Virus record (IMG/VR): IMGVR_UViG_3300032331_000549
Coordinates: 1-22,986 of that record
Direction: 5' to 3' (one strand)
Source of the DNA: a virus
DNA length: 22,986 nt
Shown here: positions 1 through 7,851 of the stretch, one piece after another
Layout of the letters: each line of letters begins with the position of its first letter
Position numbering within the stretch: position 1 is the stretch's first letter
Position numbers and translations under genes: made by a program
Notes under the pieces: generated by a model
What the model saw: the letters and a program-made list of their open reading frames with translations, nothing else
Databases searched by the model: none
Told to the model about the DNA's origin: nothing

Positions 1-663
1 GCAATTATCCCGTTGATTGAGGCTCGTATGAACGATGCCACCAACGTGATGATGGACGCAATGGCTACGGCTTTGTACAACAACACCACTAACACCCAAC
101 AGTTCATTGGACTGCCCGGTGCTATTGATGATGGTACAACTCTGCAAACCTACGGAAACATTAACCGCTCTACCTACACATGGTGGAAATCCAAGCAGTA
201 CGCTGCTGGCTCGGTTAACCCAACCCGTCAAAACATCTTGCAATACATTTCTGGTACTGTGAAGAACGGTGCTGAGATGCCTAGCTTTGGTGTTTGCGGC
301 TTTGGTACATGGACTCTGTTGGCTCAAGACTTTGTTGGTCAAGAGCAATATGTCATCACCCCCGGTTCGGGCTTTGATGGCGACAACAACGGCCCACAAG
401 CGGCTTTCCGCGCATTGATGGTGGCTGGTGTACCTATCTATCCAGACCCATACTGCCCAGAAGGTACGGTTTACTTCCTCAACACTAACTACCTGTCGCT
501 TTACATCCATGAGCAAGGTTCTTTCGTGTTCACAGGATTTGAATCTACGCTTCCCAACTGGCAAATTGGTTATGTCGGTGCGGTTCTGATGATTGCCGAG
601 TTGGTGAACGTCAAGCCTAAGTCGATGACCAAGGTGACAGGTTACAACTATCTCTCGCTGTAA
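1..663 (+). CDS. Major capsid protein, C-terminal part (5' end outside window)
   Basis: The frame is open from base 1, so the gene starts upstream; 220 residues and a TAA stop are visible. The visible part resembles the C-terminal half of HK97-fold phage major capsid proteins. It has a helical stretch rich in N, M and A at the start, a central mixed region with a WxxK segment, and near the end the pattern FLNTNYLSLYIHEQGSFVF, a strand-rich stretch typical of the capsid A/P-domain end, then a short hydrophobic IGYVGAVLMIAELV segment. As a capsid subunit it would build the head shell. It is followed after 12 bases by small structural genes and then connector genes, the usual head-gene order. 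The family is inferred from pattern and position, not from a search. Confidence 0.75.
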   Translation, partial: AIIPLIEARMNDATNVMMDAMATALYNNTTNTQQFIGLPGAIDDGTTLQTYGNINRSTYTWWKSKQYAAGSVNPTRQNILQYISGTVKNGAEMPSFGVCGFGTWTLLAQDFVGQEQYVITPGSGFDGDNNGPQAAFRALMVAGVPIYPDPYCPEGTVYFLNTNYLSLYIHEQGSFVFTGFESTLPNWQIGYVGAVLMIAELVNVKPKSMTKVTGYNYLSL

Positions 664-675
664 GGAGCATAGAAC

Positions 676-1050
676 ATGTCATTGTCTCTAAATAAAATCC
701 TTCTTGCCAACGCAGCCACTAACACGGCTGGTGCGTATCTCCAAGGCATCACCATTACCGCTATTGGTATTGGCAATACAACCTTGATGAACGCTGGCAC
801 ATCGTCCGCTCAGTTTGTTCCTGCTGGTGCTTACATTCTTCCTCAAACCACGAACAACGTGACTATTGAAGTGAATGCAGTTACCAATGCTGGTGCTAAT
901 GCTTGGACAACGTATGTCGCAGCCAATACAGGCGGTACTGTTATTTCTGACGGTTGGAACGTGCGTGCAAACGCAACTACCAGCACTCAGTCTTTGACTC
1001 TGTACACCTCTAACGGCGGTAACAACGCTCCCGGCACTTACACAAGTTAA
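676..1050 (+). CDS. Small Ala/Thr/Asn-rich structural protein, possible capsid decoration protein
   Basis: This encodes 124 residues, with a clear ribosome site (TAAGGAGCATAGAAC) before the ATG. The composition (Ala, Thr, Asn, Gly, Val; almost no charge or Cys) and the alternating pattern suggest a beta-rich virion protein. It directly follows the capsid gene by 12 bases and precedes a similar-sized gene, the place where many phages encode head decoration or head-fibre proteins. No family is recognised. The role is inferred from composition and neighbours only. Confidence 0.6.
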   Translation: MSLSLNKILLANAATNTAGAYLQGITITAIGIGNTTLMNAGTSSAQFVPAGAYILPQTTNNVTIEVNAVTNAGANAWTTYVAANTGGTVISDGWNVRANATTSTQSLTLYTSNGGNNAPGTYTS

Positions 1051-1059
1051 GGAGTTGAC

Positions 1060-1464
1060 ATGAACGCAAACAATGTAGGCGCTCGCTACCCAGACTCGTT
1101 TGGCAATTTTGTTATTGCCACAGCAGTACCAGTTCCGCTAAATGCGGTAAGTAATGCTGCTGCCGTGATGTCTGTGGTTGGCACTAGCTTCATAGTTCGC
1201 CGTGTCACCATCTCAAATGCAAACGCAAGTGCTGCTACCGCTAACGTAAGTATTCTTACGTCTAGCGATGGCAACGCTGCTAACGCTGTATTTGCTACCA
1301 CTAAACTTGCAAACATCGTAAGCACAACTACTTTTCAAGACATTGCACCTACTGCGAATGCCGTTTCTAACGTGTACTCGTCTGGCGCTTTGTGGGTAAA
1401 AGTAACTACCGCTAATGATGCAGTTTGTGAAGTTACTGTGTACGGTGACATTGTGAACCTATGA
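1060..1464 (+). CDS. Small beta-rich structural protein, unknown
   Basis: This encodes 134 residues. The previous TAA and the GGAG of TAAGGAGTTGAC lie just upstream of the ATG. The sequence is rich in A, V, T, N and S with a repeated strand-like alternation (for example SFIVRRVTISNANAS), fitting an all-beta virion protein. It overlaps the next gene by the four bases ATGA, so the two are probably translationally coupled. It could be a head decoration or head-completion protein, but no family is recognised. Confidence 0.6.
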   Translation: MNANNVGARYPDSFGNFVIATAVPVPLNAVSNAAAVMSVVGTSFIVRRVTISNANASAATANVSILTSSDGNAANAVFATTKLANIVSTTTFQDIAPTANAVSNVYSSGALWVKVTTANDAVCEVTVYGDIVNL

Positions 1465-1802
1465 CAGAAACTGTATTTGTAACCAACAGAACTGACACCG
1501 CACTCACGGATGGGTACGGTGGCATCTTCTATGAATTTCTAAAGGGCAAACCCGTAGAAGTTCCTGTGCATGTTGCAAAGCATGTGTTTGGTTACGGTGC
1601 AGAAGATAAAGAACCGTATCTGGCCCGTCTGGGTTGGATACGTTCTCATTCAGACCTAAATTCTGGGATTGAAAGACTGAGCAAGTTTGAGATAACTGCA
1701 CAGGCTCCCGAACAGCACCGCTCGTTACCCTCGGCGGTTAGCGTAGTACCTCTGCGGATTGAGAAATCCGTGGGGGGAAAAGTTACCCAAAGGGCAGCAT
1801 AA
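1461..1802 (+). CDS. Hypothetical protein in head-connector region
   Basis: This encodes 113 residues, and its ATG overlaps the previous stop (ATGA). The N-terminal half is a compact beta-like domain (ETVFVTNRTDTALTDGYGG, then FLKGKPVEVPVHVAKHVFGYG). This reads like a small phage protein that binds or caps something through an IPxxVAxHxFG-type segment. The C-terminal third (after about residue 75) is polar and probably disordered. It sits between small capsid-associated genes and the adaptor, so a head-completion role is possible but unproven. Confidence 0.6.
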   Translation: MTETVFVTNRTDTALTDGYGGIFYEFLKGKPVEVPVHVAKHVFGYGAEDKEPYLARLGWIRSHSDLNSGIERLSKFEITAQAPEQHRSLPSAVSVVPLRIEKSVGGKVTQRAA

Positions 1803-1814
1803 AATGGAAGCAAC

Positions 1815-2660
1815 ATGGCAACACTTACTTCCTACATATCGGAAGTCCGCAGGCTCCTACACGATGCCAACGGCAATTTCTGGGATGATGCTGAGTTAAC
1901 GGACTATATCAATAGTGCGCGTGAGCGAGTAGTCAGAGACACAGGGTGTTTACGCACCCTACAAATTACGCAGACCCCGTTATCTACAACGGGAGTAGCG
2001 GCTACTGCATGGGCTGCAAGCACCGCTGTAACAGCCGGTCAATTCTTGTTCTCCAATATCTTCATTTATGAAGTAATTGCTGACGGAACAACTGACACTT
2101 CTCCCCCGCCTTACCCGGCATCTGGCGCTACGTTTCCCCCTACTGCCTCGTTCACCAACGGTACGGCAACGCTGCAATACTCCAGCAATGCGGAAATAAT
2201 TACTTACGCTGCCATGCCTAACGGTCAGTACACGCTAGACATCATGAATGTCAACTTGTATTGGGGAAATAGCCGCATTCCGCTTCGCTACTTGCCGTGG
2301 ACAAACTTTAACGCCCAACTGCGTTACTGGCAGAACTATGTTGGCAGGCCTATTTGTTTCTCAACGTATGGTCAGGGTCAGATTTACATCTCTCCCATTC
2401 CAGACCAGAGCTACTACATTGAATTAGACACGGTAATCATGCCTACGCCGTTGCTGACATCTGCTCCTAGCGTGGTTGACACCATCGTTGCCCCGTACAC
2501 TGGCCCTGTGGCCTTCTACGCAGCCTACAAAGCCAAGTACAAAGAACAAAGCTACGGTGAGGCTGAAATCTACAAACAAGAGTACAGCAAGCAAGTCAAT
2601 GCTGTGCAGAACTCCGTATTCACGCGCCGCATCCCTGACCCTTACTCTAGCCCGTACTAA
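1815..2660 (+). CDS. Head-tail adaptor / connector protein (gp6-like)
   Basis: This encodes 281 residues. The first about 45 residues (ISEVRRLLHDANGNFWDDAE then LTDYINSARERVVRDTGC) match the helical start of phage head-tail adaptors that stack under the portal. These typically have an L-DDAEL-YIN-AR pattern. The middle is Pro/Thr-rich and the C-terminus has Tyr-rich segments (YIELDTVIMPTPL; FYAAYKAKYKEQSYGEAE) like those in podovirus adaptors, which end in a helix packed on the nozzle. The next gene looks like the nozzle/hub protein, which fits adaptor followed by nozzle. The exact family was not searched. Confidence 0.7.
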   Translation: MATLTSYISEVRRLLHDANGNFWDDAELTDYINSARERVVRDTGCLRTLQITQTPLSTTGVAATAWAASTAVTAGQFLFSNIFIYEVIADGTTDTSPPPYPASGATFPPTASFTNGTATLQYSSNAEIITYAAMPNGQYTLDIMNVNLYWGNSRIPLRYLPWTNFNAQLRYWQNYVGRPICFSTYGQGQIYISPIPDQSYYIELDTVIMPTPLLTSAPSVVDTIVAPYTGPVAFYAAYKAKYKEQSYGEAEIYKQEYSKQVNAVQNSVFTRRIPDPYSSPY

Positions 2661-2662
2661 TC

Positions 2663-4672
2663 ATGGCAGCAGCAGAGCAAAAAAAGTCGTATGCTGTCGT
2701 CAAGAACTTTACTAGCCTAAACACAAAGGCTAATAGAACGGCGATAAAGGAAGATGAGTTCGCGTGGATTGAGAATGCCATGCCGATTGGTCACGGCAAC
2801 ATCAAGATTATTCCCGCTCAGTCTGCTGTAAAAGACACTGGTGGCAACACCATTGCTTTTGCCAACACAGTCAGCTTTCTAACCTCTGCCAACATTGATG
2901 TTAACGATTACATCCTTGGTTTTGAGGCCAACGGCAGAGCGCAGTACGTCAAGTTAGATGCCAGCAATACCGCCAACATAAGCAATGTAGCTGCTGCTGG
3001 CACGTTCTCTTCTGGCAATGTGTCTGCCGCCCAATACAAGAACCAGCGAGTCATCATTGGTGACCCGGACAAGGGATTGTTTAGTTGGGATGGGGCTAAC
3101 GTCTCCAGCATAGGCGCTGTAGGCTTGATAGGAATTACAAATGCAGGGGCTGGCTTTACCTCAACCCCTAGCGTTACCCTCTCTGCTCCACAAGAGACTA
3201 CCGGCAACGTGCAAGCCACTGCTGTTGCAACAGTAGCAGCCAATGTAGTCACCACAATCACCCTGACAAACGCTGGTCAAGGCTATACGTTACCTCCTAC
3301 CGTAACTATCTCTGGTGGTGGTGCAACTACCAGTGCTACCGCTATATCTTCTTTGGTTACGTTTAAGACAGGCACAGTGTCTGTAGTAATGAACACATCT
3401 GGCACGGGCTACACCAACTCTGCCAACGTCACAGTGACTATCGGAGATGCAACTGGTTGGACAACACGGGCAACTGCCAACGCTATTGTCAGCGGAGGTC
3501 AGATTACCCAGATTTTGATGTCTAACCCCGGTGCTGGATACACATCTACGTCCAACGTAGCGGTGGTCATTGCTGACAGCACTGGTGTACCCGGCTCTGG
3601 TGCTACTGCTACCGGGGTAATCAACCTTGACCAGATAGTAGATGTTTCTACGTTCTCTGGCAGGGTGTGGGTAGCGGCTGGACGTACTGTGTATTACTCT
3701 GCTGCGGGTAGCTACAGCGACTTTACCTCTGTGTCTGCTGGTTCTTTAACTCTGACAGACTCCACGCTGCACGGAAACATTAAAGGCACACTGTCTGCCA
3801 ACAATTTCTTGTACATCTTTGGTGATGACAGCATCAACGTGTTCTCGGATGTGCGGGTTACTACCAGTGGCGCAACCCTGTTTACCAACACCAACGTCAG
3901 CGCCAGCGTAGGCACAAAACGTATATACGCCATCTTTCCGTACTTCCGTTCTGTTCTATTCATGAACGACTACGGTATCTATGCTTTGGTTGGCTCTACT
4001 ACCAGTAAGATTTCAGACCAGCTAGACGGTATTTTCCCGTACATAGACTTCACAAAGCCGGTATCTGCTGGTCAGGTGCTGCTCAACAACATCCTGTGTG
4101 CAGCTTTTTCCTTTACCTACAATGACCCGCTATCTACCTCCCGTGCTATACAGGTAGTGTTTTTTGAGAAAAAGTGGTTTGTCACCAGCCAAGGTAGCCT
4201 GACTTACATTACGTCAGTCCCCTTGTCTGGGCTAATTAACCTGTACGGCACTACCGGCACGGAACTCTACCGCCTGTACAGCGACTCTACAGGCAATGTA
4301 GCCAGCACCATCCGCACGGCCCTGATGCCTATGGGTGACCCTATCCGCACAAAACAGGCTCTGAAGTTTGGTATTGAAGCCACACTTGCTAACGCAGCAT
4401 CTATCAACGTAACCGTAGATAGTGAGAAAGGTTCTAGCCCGGTTTACACGCTAGACAACAGTGTTATTTGGTATAACAATAGCGGTGCAGCTATACCTTG
4501 GATAAATAACAGCAGTGCAATTATTGGTTGGCTTACGTCCAACGGTTACGCCCTGTACAAGAGTGACGCGCAGCAATACGGCAAGTATTTAGGCTTGACC
4601 ATTACAAGTAACAGCGCCAGCTTTGTGTACAACACGTTTGAGTTTGAACATGAATTGAGAGTGAGGTTCTAA
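2663..4672 (+). CDS. Tail nozzle / hub protein, P22 gp10 or T7 gp12 type, with inserted Gly-Tyr-Thr repeats
   Basis: This encodes 669 residues. The start KNFTSLNTKANRTAIKEDEF followed by AWIENAMPIGHGNIKIIPAQ resembles the opening strands of podovirus nozzle/hub proteins (P22 gp10-like packaged-DNA stabilisation; T7 tail tubular protein B). After residue about 330, segments such as GRVWVAAGRTVYYSAAGSYS and NFLYIFGDDSINVFSD look like beta-propeller blades, as in that family. Between about residues 157 and 310 there are four repeats with a G-G-[FY]-T core, which seem to be an insertion. In the virion it would extend the tail tube below the adaptor and hold DNA in. The ATG lies two bases after the adaptor stop (TAATCATGG). 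Confidence 0.7.
   Translation: MAAAEQKKSYAVVKNFTSLNTKANRTAIKEDEFAWIENAMPIGHGNIKIIPAQSAVKDTGGNTIAFANTVSFLTSANIDVNDYILGFEANGRAQYVKLDASNTANISNVAAAGTFSSGNVSAAQYKNQRVIIGDPDKGLFSWDGANVSSIGAVGLIGITNAGAGFTSTPSVTLSAPQETTGNVQATAVATVAANVVTTITLTNAGQGYTLPPTVTISGGGATTSATAISSLVTFKTGTVSVVMNTSGTGYTNSANVTVTIGDATGWTTRATANAIVSGGQITQILMSNPGAGYTSTSNVAVVIADSTGVPGSGATATGVINLDQIVDVSTFSGRVWVAAGRTVYYSAAGSYSDFTSVSAGSLTLTDSTLHGNIKGTLSANNFLYIFGDDSINVFSDVRVTTSGATLFTNTNVSASVGTKRIYAIFPYFRSVLFMNDYGIYALVGSTTSKISDQLDGIFPYIDFTKPVSAGQVLLNNILCAAFSFTYNDPLSTSRAIQVVFFEKKWFVTSQGSLTYITSVPLSGLINLYGTTGTELYRLYSDSTGNVASTIRTALMPMGDPIRTKQALKFGIEATLANAASINVTVDSEKGSSPVYTLDNSVIWYNNSGAAIPWINNSSAIIGWLTSNGYALYKSDAQQYGKYLGLTITSNSASFVYNTFEFEHELRVRF
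3131..3600 (+). repeat. Four degenerate about 40-residue repeats with GxG[FY]T core inside the nozzle gene
   Basis: The encoded repeats begin near residues 157, 200, 240 and 283 of the nozzle protein. Their cores read TNAGAGFTSTPSVTL, TNAGQGYTLPPTVTI, NTSGTGYTNSANVTVTI and SNPGAGYTSTSNVAVVI. Each is followed by a Gly/Ala/Thr linker and a hydrophobic strand. The pattern (turn G-x-G-Y-T, then a V-T-I strand) suggests small beta modules added to the side of the nozzle. The nucleotide copies are diverged, so the repeat is old. Confidence 0.75.
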
Positions 4673-5881
4673 ATGGCAGTCCCATATACATTCGGTACGG
4701 CAACATCGTCTATTCCGTTGTCGCAGCTTGACAGTAACTTTAATACTGTCATCACGTTAGGTAACACGGCTATCCAGTTGGGTAATACCGTGACTACGCT
4801 TAACAACATGACGCTGGCTAACGTCACTATTAGCAGCGGCAATGTCACGATAACAAACGTAACCATCACCACTGCCAACGTAACTACGGCAAACATAGGA
4901 ACTGCTTTTGTTTCTGGAAACGTAAGTTTTACAGGAACAAGCAACCGCATCACTGGGGACTTTAGTAATGCTACTTTTTCAAGTCGTGTAGCGTTCCAGA
5001 CAAGTACGGTAAATGGTTCCACTATTGTTAGTTTTTTGCCAAACGGAACAGGGACTGCATCTGCTGTAGATGTTTATAACGTAGCAGACCCAACAAACGC
5101 ATCAAAAGGGCAATTAGTTGCCACTGCAACGGAAGTTTCAATTCGTTCTTCTATAAATACTGGAGTAGCAACATACCTACCAATGACCTTCTACACAGGA
5201 GGCAGTGAGGCTGTGCGTATAGGGTCAGGCGCATCTTCAGCAACAGACAAGGGTACGGTAGGTATAGGCTACACAACACTTACAGGCGTAGGCAACAACG
5301 GTCTTGCTGTGCTCGGTAACGTAGGGATAGGGACGAGTTCGCCGGGAACAAAACTGGATGTTGTTGTAGCTACCAATAACGGATTACGGGTTTCTGACGG
5401 CTCGGTAACTGGTGTTGTTTACGCAGCTAGTGGCCCAGCTATGGTTGTTGGAACTACTAGCAATCACCCCACTGTACTTTATTCCAATAACACAGAACGC
5501 GCCCGTATCGACGCCAGCGGTAACGTACTTGTCACTTCCGCTGCTGGTCTCGGCTACGGCACAGGCTCAGGTGGTACTGTTACACAGGCAACAAGCAAGT
5601 CAACAGCGGTAACGCTGAACAAGCCCACTGGTCAGATTACGATGAACAATGCGGCTTTGGGGGCTGGGTCAAGTGTAAGTTTTACACTTAGCAATTCTTT
5701 AATTGCAAATACTGATAATTTACTTTTAACTTTTACATGGGGTTTTGGCCCAAGCTATTCAGCTAGAACTGCTTCTGTTGTTGCTGGTTCTGCTTTTATA
5801 ACAGTAAAAAATGAATCAGCAGGTTCATTATCTGAAGCATTAGTAATCAACTTCGCAATCATCAAAGGAGCAACATCATGA
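4673..5881 (+). CDS. Tail fibre / receptor-binding protein
   Basis: This encodes 402 residues, and its ATG directly abuts the nozzle stop. The N-terminus (VPYTFGTATSSIPLSQLDSN then FNTVITLGNTAIQLGNTVTT) is a virion-attachment start familiar from fibres of environmental podoviruses. It is followed by an Asn/Thr/Val stretch with short repeats (NVTI, NVTT), fitting a trimeric beta-helix. Residues 217-230 carry VGIGTSSPGTKLDV, a motif common in fibre shafts that often precedes a chaperone domain; no S74 chaperone follows here. The last about 75 residues form a compact tip (ITMNNAALGAGSSVSFTL up to SEALVINFAIIKG) and are markedly more AT-rich. This tip probably contacts the host. Confidence 0.75.
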   Translation: MAVPYTFGTATSSIPLSQLDSNFNTVITLGNTAIQLGNTVTTLNNMTLANVTISSGNVTITNVTITTANVTTANIGTAFVSGNVSFTGTSNRITGDFSNATFSSRVAFQTSTVNGSTIVSFLPNGTGTASAVDVYNVADPTNASKGQLVATATEVSIRSSINTGVATYLPMTFYTGGSEAVRIGSGASSATDKGTVGIGYTTLTGVGNNGLAVLGNVGIGTSSPGTKLDVVVATNNGLRVSDGSVTGVVYAASGPAMVVGTTSNHPTVLYSNNTERARIDASGNVLVTSAAGLGYGTGSGGTVTQATSKSTAVTLNKPTGQITMNNAALGAGSSVSFTLSNSLIANTDNLLLTFTWGFGPSYSARTASVVAGSAFITVKNESAGSLSEALVINFAIIKGATS

Positions 5882-6063
5882 TTTATTTAGCAGCAATTTG
5901 TCACGACATTAAATCCAACACCTTAGAAGCCACATGGCTAGAAGAAACGGAAACGGAACTCAAGCGAGTAAAGTGCCGCAACTACAGCGTAGAACAGAAG
6001 GACGAGTTCCTTGCTGACTGTGGTGCGGATGGTCAGAAATATGCAGACTTAGCGGGGTGGTAA
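5878..6063 (+). CDS. Small hypothetical protein downstream of the fibre
   Basis: This encodes 61 residues. The ATG overlaps the fibre stop (ATGA), with AAAGGAG upstream. The sequence starts with a strand pair (MIYLAAICHDI, TLEATWLEE), followed by VKCRNYSVEQ and an acidic helix ending in KYADLAGW. Small proteins of this pattern occur beside fibres in many phages, but I know no assigned function. Coupling to the fibre suggests it is made together with it, perhaps as an assembly factor; that is inference. Confidence 0.6.
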   Translation: MIYLAAICHDIKSNTLEATWLEETETELKRVKCRNYSVEQKDEFLADCGADGQKYADLAGW

Positions 6064-6065
6064 CC

Positions 6066-6395
6066 ATGAGCATTGTTTGGACAATAGAAGAGTTGCGATG
6101 TCTCCCGCAAGCAGAAGGCCAAACCAAAGTTGTTACTGAGGTTCATTGGAGATGCGTAGGAACTAAAGAGCAAGATGGTCAAACTCACTCTTCTGGTGAG
6201 TATGGTGTCTGCCACTTTACCTACAAAGGTGGTGACTTTATTAACTACGATAGTCTTACTGTTGATGATGTACTAAGTTGGGTATGGGCTAGTGATGTAG
6301 AGAAGACAGAAGTAGAGGCAAGGATAAACCTTAACATTGCCAACTTGCTAAACCCACCTGTTGTAGTGCATCCCCTTCCTTGGAGTCAAACATGA
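6066..6395 (+). CDS. Conserved phage protein, DUF7936-like
   Basis: This encodes 109 residues from ATG 6066. A GTG at 6057 would add three residues but lies inside the previous gene with a poor site, and GGGGTGG precedes the ATG. The features are MSIVWTIEELRCLPQAEGQT, VVTEVHWRCVG, an acidic central region with YGVCHF, a VDDVLSWVWASDVEK helix (compare V-GWVWA in related phage proteins), and a Pro-rich end NPPVVVHPLPW. This layout matches a small phage family of unknown function that I associate with DUF7936, found near fibre genes. The name is from memory and not checked. Confidence 0.65.
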   Translation: MSIVWTIEELRCLPQAEGQTKVVTEVHWRCVGTKEQDGQTHSSGEYGVCHFTYKGGDFINYDSLTVDDVLSWVWASDVEKTEVEARINLNIANLLNPPVVVHPLPWSQT

Positions 6396-6724
6396 GCGTT
6401 AGCGCACCTTTCTGCCCTTCTGGGAACACAGTAGCCTTCACTGCTGCTACTAGCGTTCCTACACCTGTACAGGCTTTATCTAACACACTAGGCGGTAACC
6501 AGTACCGTATCCTCAACGCAGGTTCTGTGACTGTGTTTATGGGTATAGGCACTACCTCTGCACAAGCAGGCAATAGTGCGGCTGCTGTCACCAGCACGGG
6601 TAACAGTATTCCTTTACTAGCGGGTACAGATGAAATCCTTACCTTTGTACCTAACGCTTACTTTACAGGTGTGACTAGCACTAGCACGGCTGTGGTGTAT
6701 GTGACCCCCGGAGACGGTAGCTGA
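6392..6724 (+). CDS. Small beta-rich tail-region protein (paralogue of the 14864 gene)
   Basis: This encodes 110 residues from ATG 6392, which overlaps the previous stop (ATGA), with GGAG seven bases upstream. A TTG at 6380 would add four residues and is less likely. It is an all-beta, uncharged sequence: NQYRILNAGSVTVFMGIGTT, a SIPLLAGTDEILTFVPNAYF segment, and the ending VVYVTPGDGS. The protein at 14864-15214 has the same plan and ends EIYFTPGEGL, so the two probably share a fold. It is likely a virion surface or fibre-associated protein; the function is unknown. Confidence 0.6.
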   Translation: MSVSAPFCPSGNTVAFTAATSVPTPVQALSNTLGGNQYRILNAGSVTVFMGIGTTSAQAGNSAAAVTSTGNSIPLLAGTDEILTFVPNAYFTGVTSTSTAVVYVTPGDGS

Positions 6725-7668
6725 TGTTAAAGACGGTAAGCAGTTTTGCGAATGCTATTGGCGCTCTTGTCTATAAAGGGACATGGGATGCCAGTGCAAA
6801 CTCGCCTACGCTTACTTCTAGTGTTGGAAACAAGGGTGACTACTACTACGTTTCTGTAGCTGGTAGCACTAACCTTAACGGCATCACTGACTGGCAAGTA
6901 GGTGACCTTGCCTTATTTAACGGTACTGTCTGGCAAAAGATTGACAACACGGATGCTGTGCAGTCCGTCAATGGTCAGACGGGTATTGTTGTCCTAGATG
7001 CCAACAGTGTAGGCGCTACTGCCAACACTACCTATGTTATATCTAGCGGATTACTTACTGGTGGCGGCAGGCTAAACGCCAACGTAACAGTAGGTCTTAC
7101 TAGCGTACCTGTAGCTAACGTACCCGGTGCTGTGCCTAACACTGTCAATGTCCTATCTTCTGGACTGCTTACTGGTGGTGGCGCACTTACCAGCAATGTG
7201 ACTATTGGGCTGACCTCTGTGCCTGTTGCTAACGTGCCGGGTGCAGTACCAAACACGGTAAATGTAATTGCAGGCGGTCTTTTAACAGGCGGTGGCAACC
7301 TTTCTAGCAACGTAACCATAGGGCTAACTACAGTACCTATTGCCAATGTTCCTAGCGCAGTACCAAATACGGTCAATGTGCTGGCAGGAGGACTGCTCAC
7401 TGGTGGCGGCAACTTGTCTGCTAACGTCACCATCTCACTAGCCAACGTACCCAATGCCAACGTCACAGGCCTTGGAAACATGGCTTTGCAGAACTCTACC
7501 AGTGTGACTATCACTGGTGGCAACGTAAATGCTCAGACCACTAACTTCACAAGCACTACATCTTCTAGTGCAACATTTGCAACGTCTAGCCTATTGCTAG
7601 TTTCTGCTGGATTCTTTAGTCTTGACCTTAACGGCACAGTAGTAAAAGTGCCTTACTACGCTGTTTAA
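6724..7668 (+). CDS. Tail fibre protein with four 38-residue repeats
   Basis: This encodes 314 residues, and the start overlaps the previous stop (TGATG). The N-terminal about 90 residues (LVYKGTWDASANSPTL, GNKGDYYYVSVAGSTNL, ITDWQVGDLALFNGTVWQKI, VQSVNGQTGIVVLDANSVGA) are a module common in phage fibres. Residues 105-256 are four repeats of 38 residues with GLLTGGG, NVT-GLT-VP-ANVP and AVPNTVNV cores. A short Thr/Ser-rich segment and a hydrophobic tip (SAGFFSLDLNGTVVKVPYYAV) end the chain. The repeats probably form a trimeric shaft. This is the second fibre of the window, about 840 bases after the first. Confidence 0.7.
   Translation: MLKTVSSFANAIGALVYKGTWDASANSPTLTSSVGNKGDYYYVSVAGSTNLNGITDWQVGDLALFNGTVWQKIDNTDAVQSVNGQTGIVVLDANSVGATANTTYVISSGLLTGGGRLNANVTVGLTSVPVANVPGAVPNTVNVLSSGLLTGGGALTSNVTIGLTSVPVANVPGAVPNTVNVIAGGLLTGGGNLSSNVTIGLTTVPIANVPSAVPNTVNVLAGGLLTGGGNLSANVTISLANVPNANVTGLGNMALQNSTSVTITGGNVNAQTTNFTSTTSSSATFATSSLLLVSAGFFSLDLNGTVVKVPYYAV
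7036..7491 (+). repeat. Four tandem 114-bp repeats (38 codons each) in the fibre gene
   Basis: Units run 7036-7149, 7150-7263, 7264-7377 and 7378-7491. The first three encode nearly identical residues (GLLTGGG core, then VPVANVPGAVPNTVN or close variants); the fourth diverges in its second half (NANVTGLGNMALQ). Codon use differs strongly between units. The segment VANVPGAVPNTVNV in units 1 and 2 is identical in protein but changes at many third positions (cccggtgctgtgcct versus ccgggtgcagtacca). Confidence 0.9.
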
Positions 7669-7669
7669 C

Positions 7670-7849
7670 ATGGAACAAGACCAATCAAACACATCTTTCC
7701 TAGACTTGCTCATTATTTGGGCAGGGACTATTGCGAGTCACTTTACATCGTATGACTTGATGGTGTGGGCTACGCTTGTCTTTACCGTGCTAAAGACGTA
7801 CATCCTTATCCGTAATGAGTTATTCAGAAAAGGTGGGGACGAACCTTGA
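7670..7849 (+). CDS. Small membrane protein, holin-like (59 aa)
   Basis: This 59-residue frame starts at ATG 7670, one base after the fibre stop, and ends at TGA 7847. It has an acidic Gln/Asn start (MEQDQSNTS), a hydrophobic stretch FLDLLIIWAGTIASHF, a short SYDLM turn, and a second stretch MVWATLVFTVLKTYILI, ending in the basic/acidic tail RNELFRKGGDEP. Two TM helices with a charged tail are typical of class II holins or other small phage membrane proteins. It lies between a fibre and a small gene of unknown role, not with the endolysin at 16205. Its role in lysis is therefore uncertain, and it may be a membrane-associated accessory. Confidence 0.6.
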   Translation: MEQDQSNTSFLDLLIIWAGTIASHFTSYDLMVWATLVFTVLKTYILIRNELFRKGGDEP

Positions 7850-7851
7850 AC

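Noticed and set aside
7032-7523. Long open frame on the - strand across the fibre repeats
   Set aside because: It mirrors the + strand repeats and has the Pro/Thr-rich text expected from an antisense reading of Val/Asn/Gly repeats. No ribosome site was seen, and the + strand fibre explains the region.
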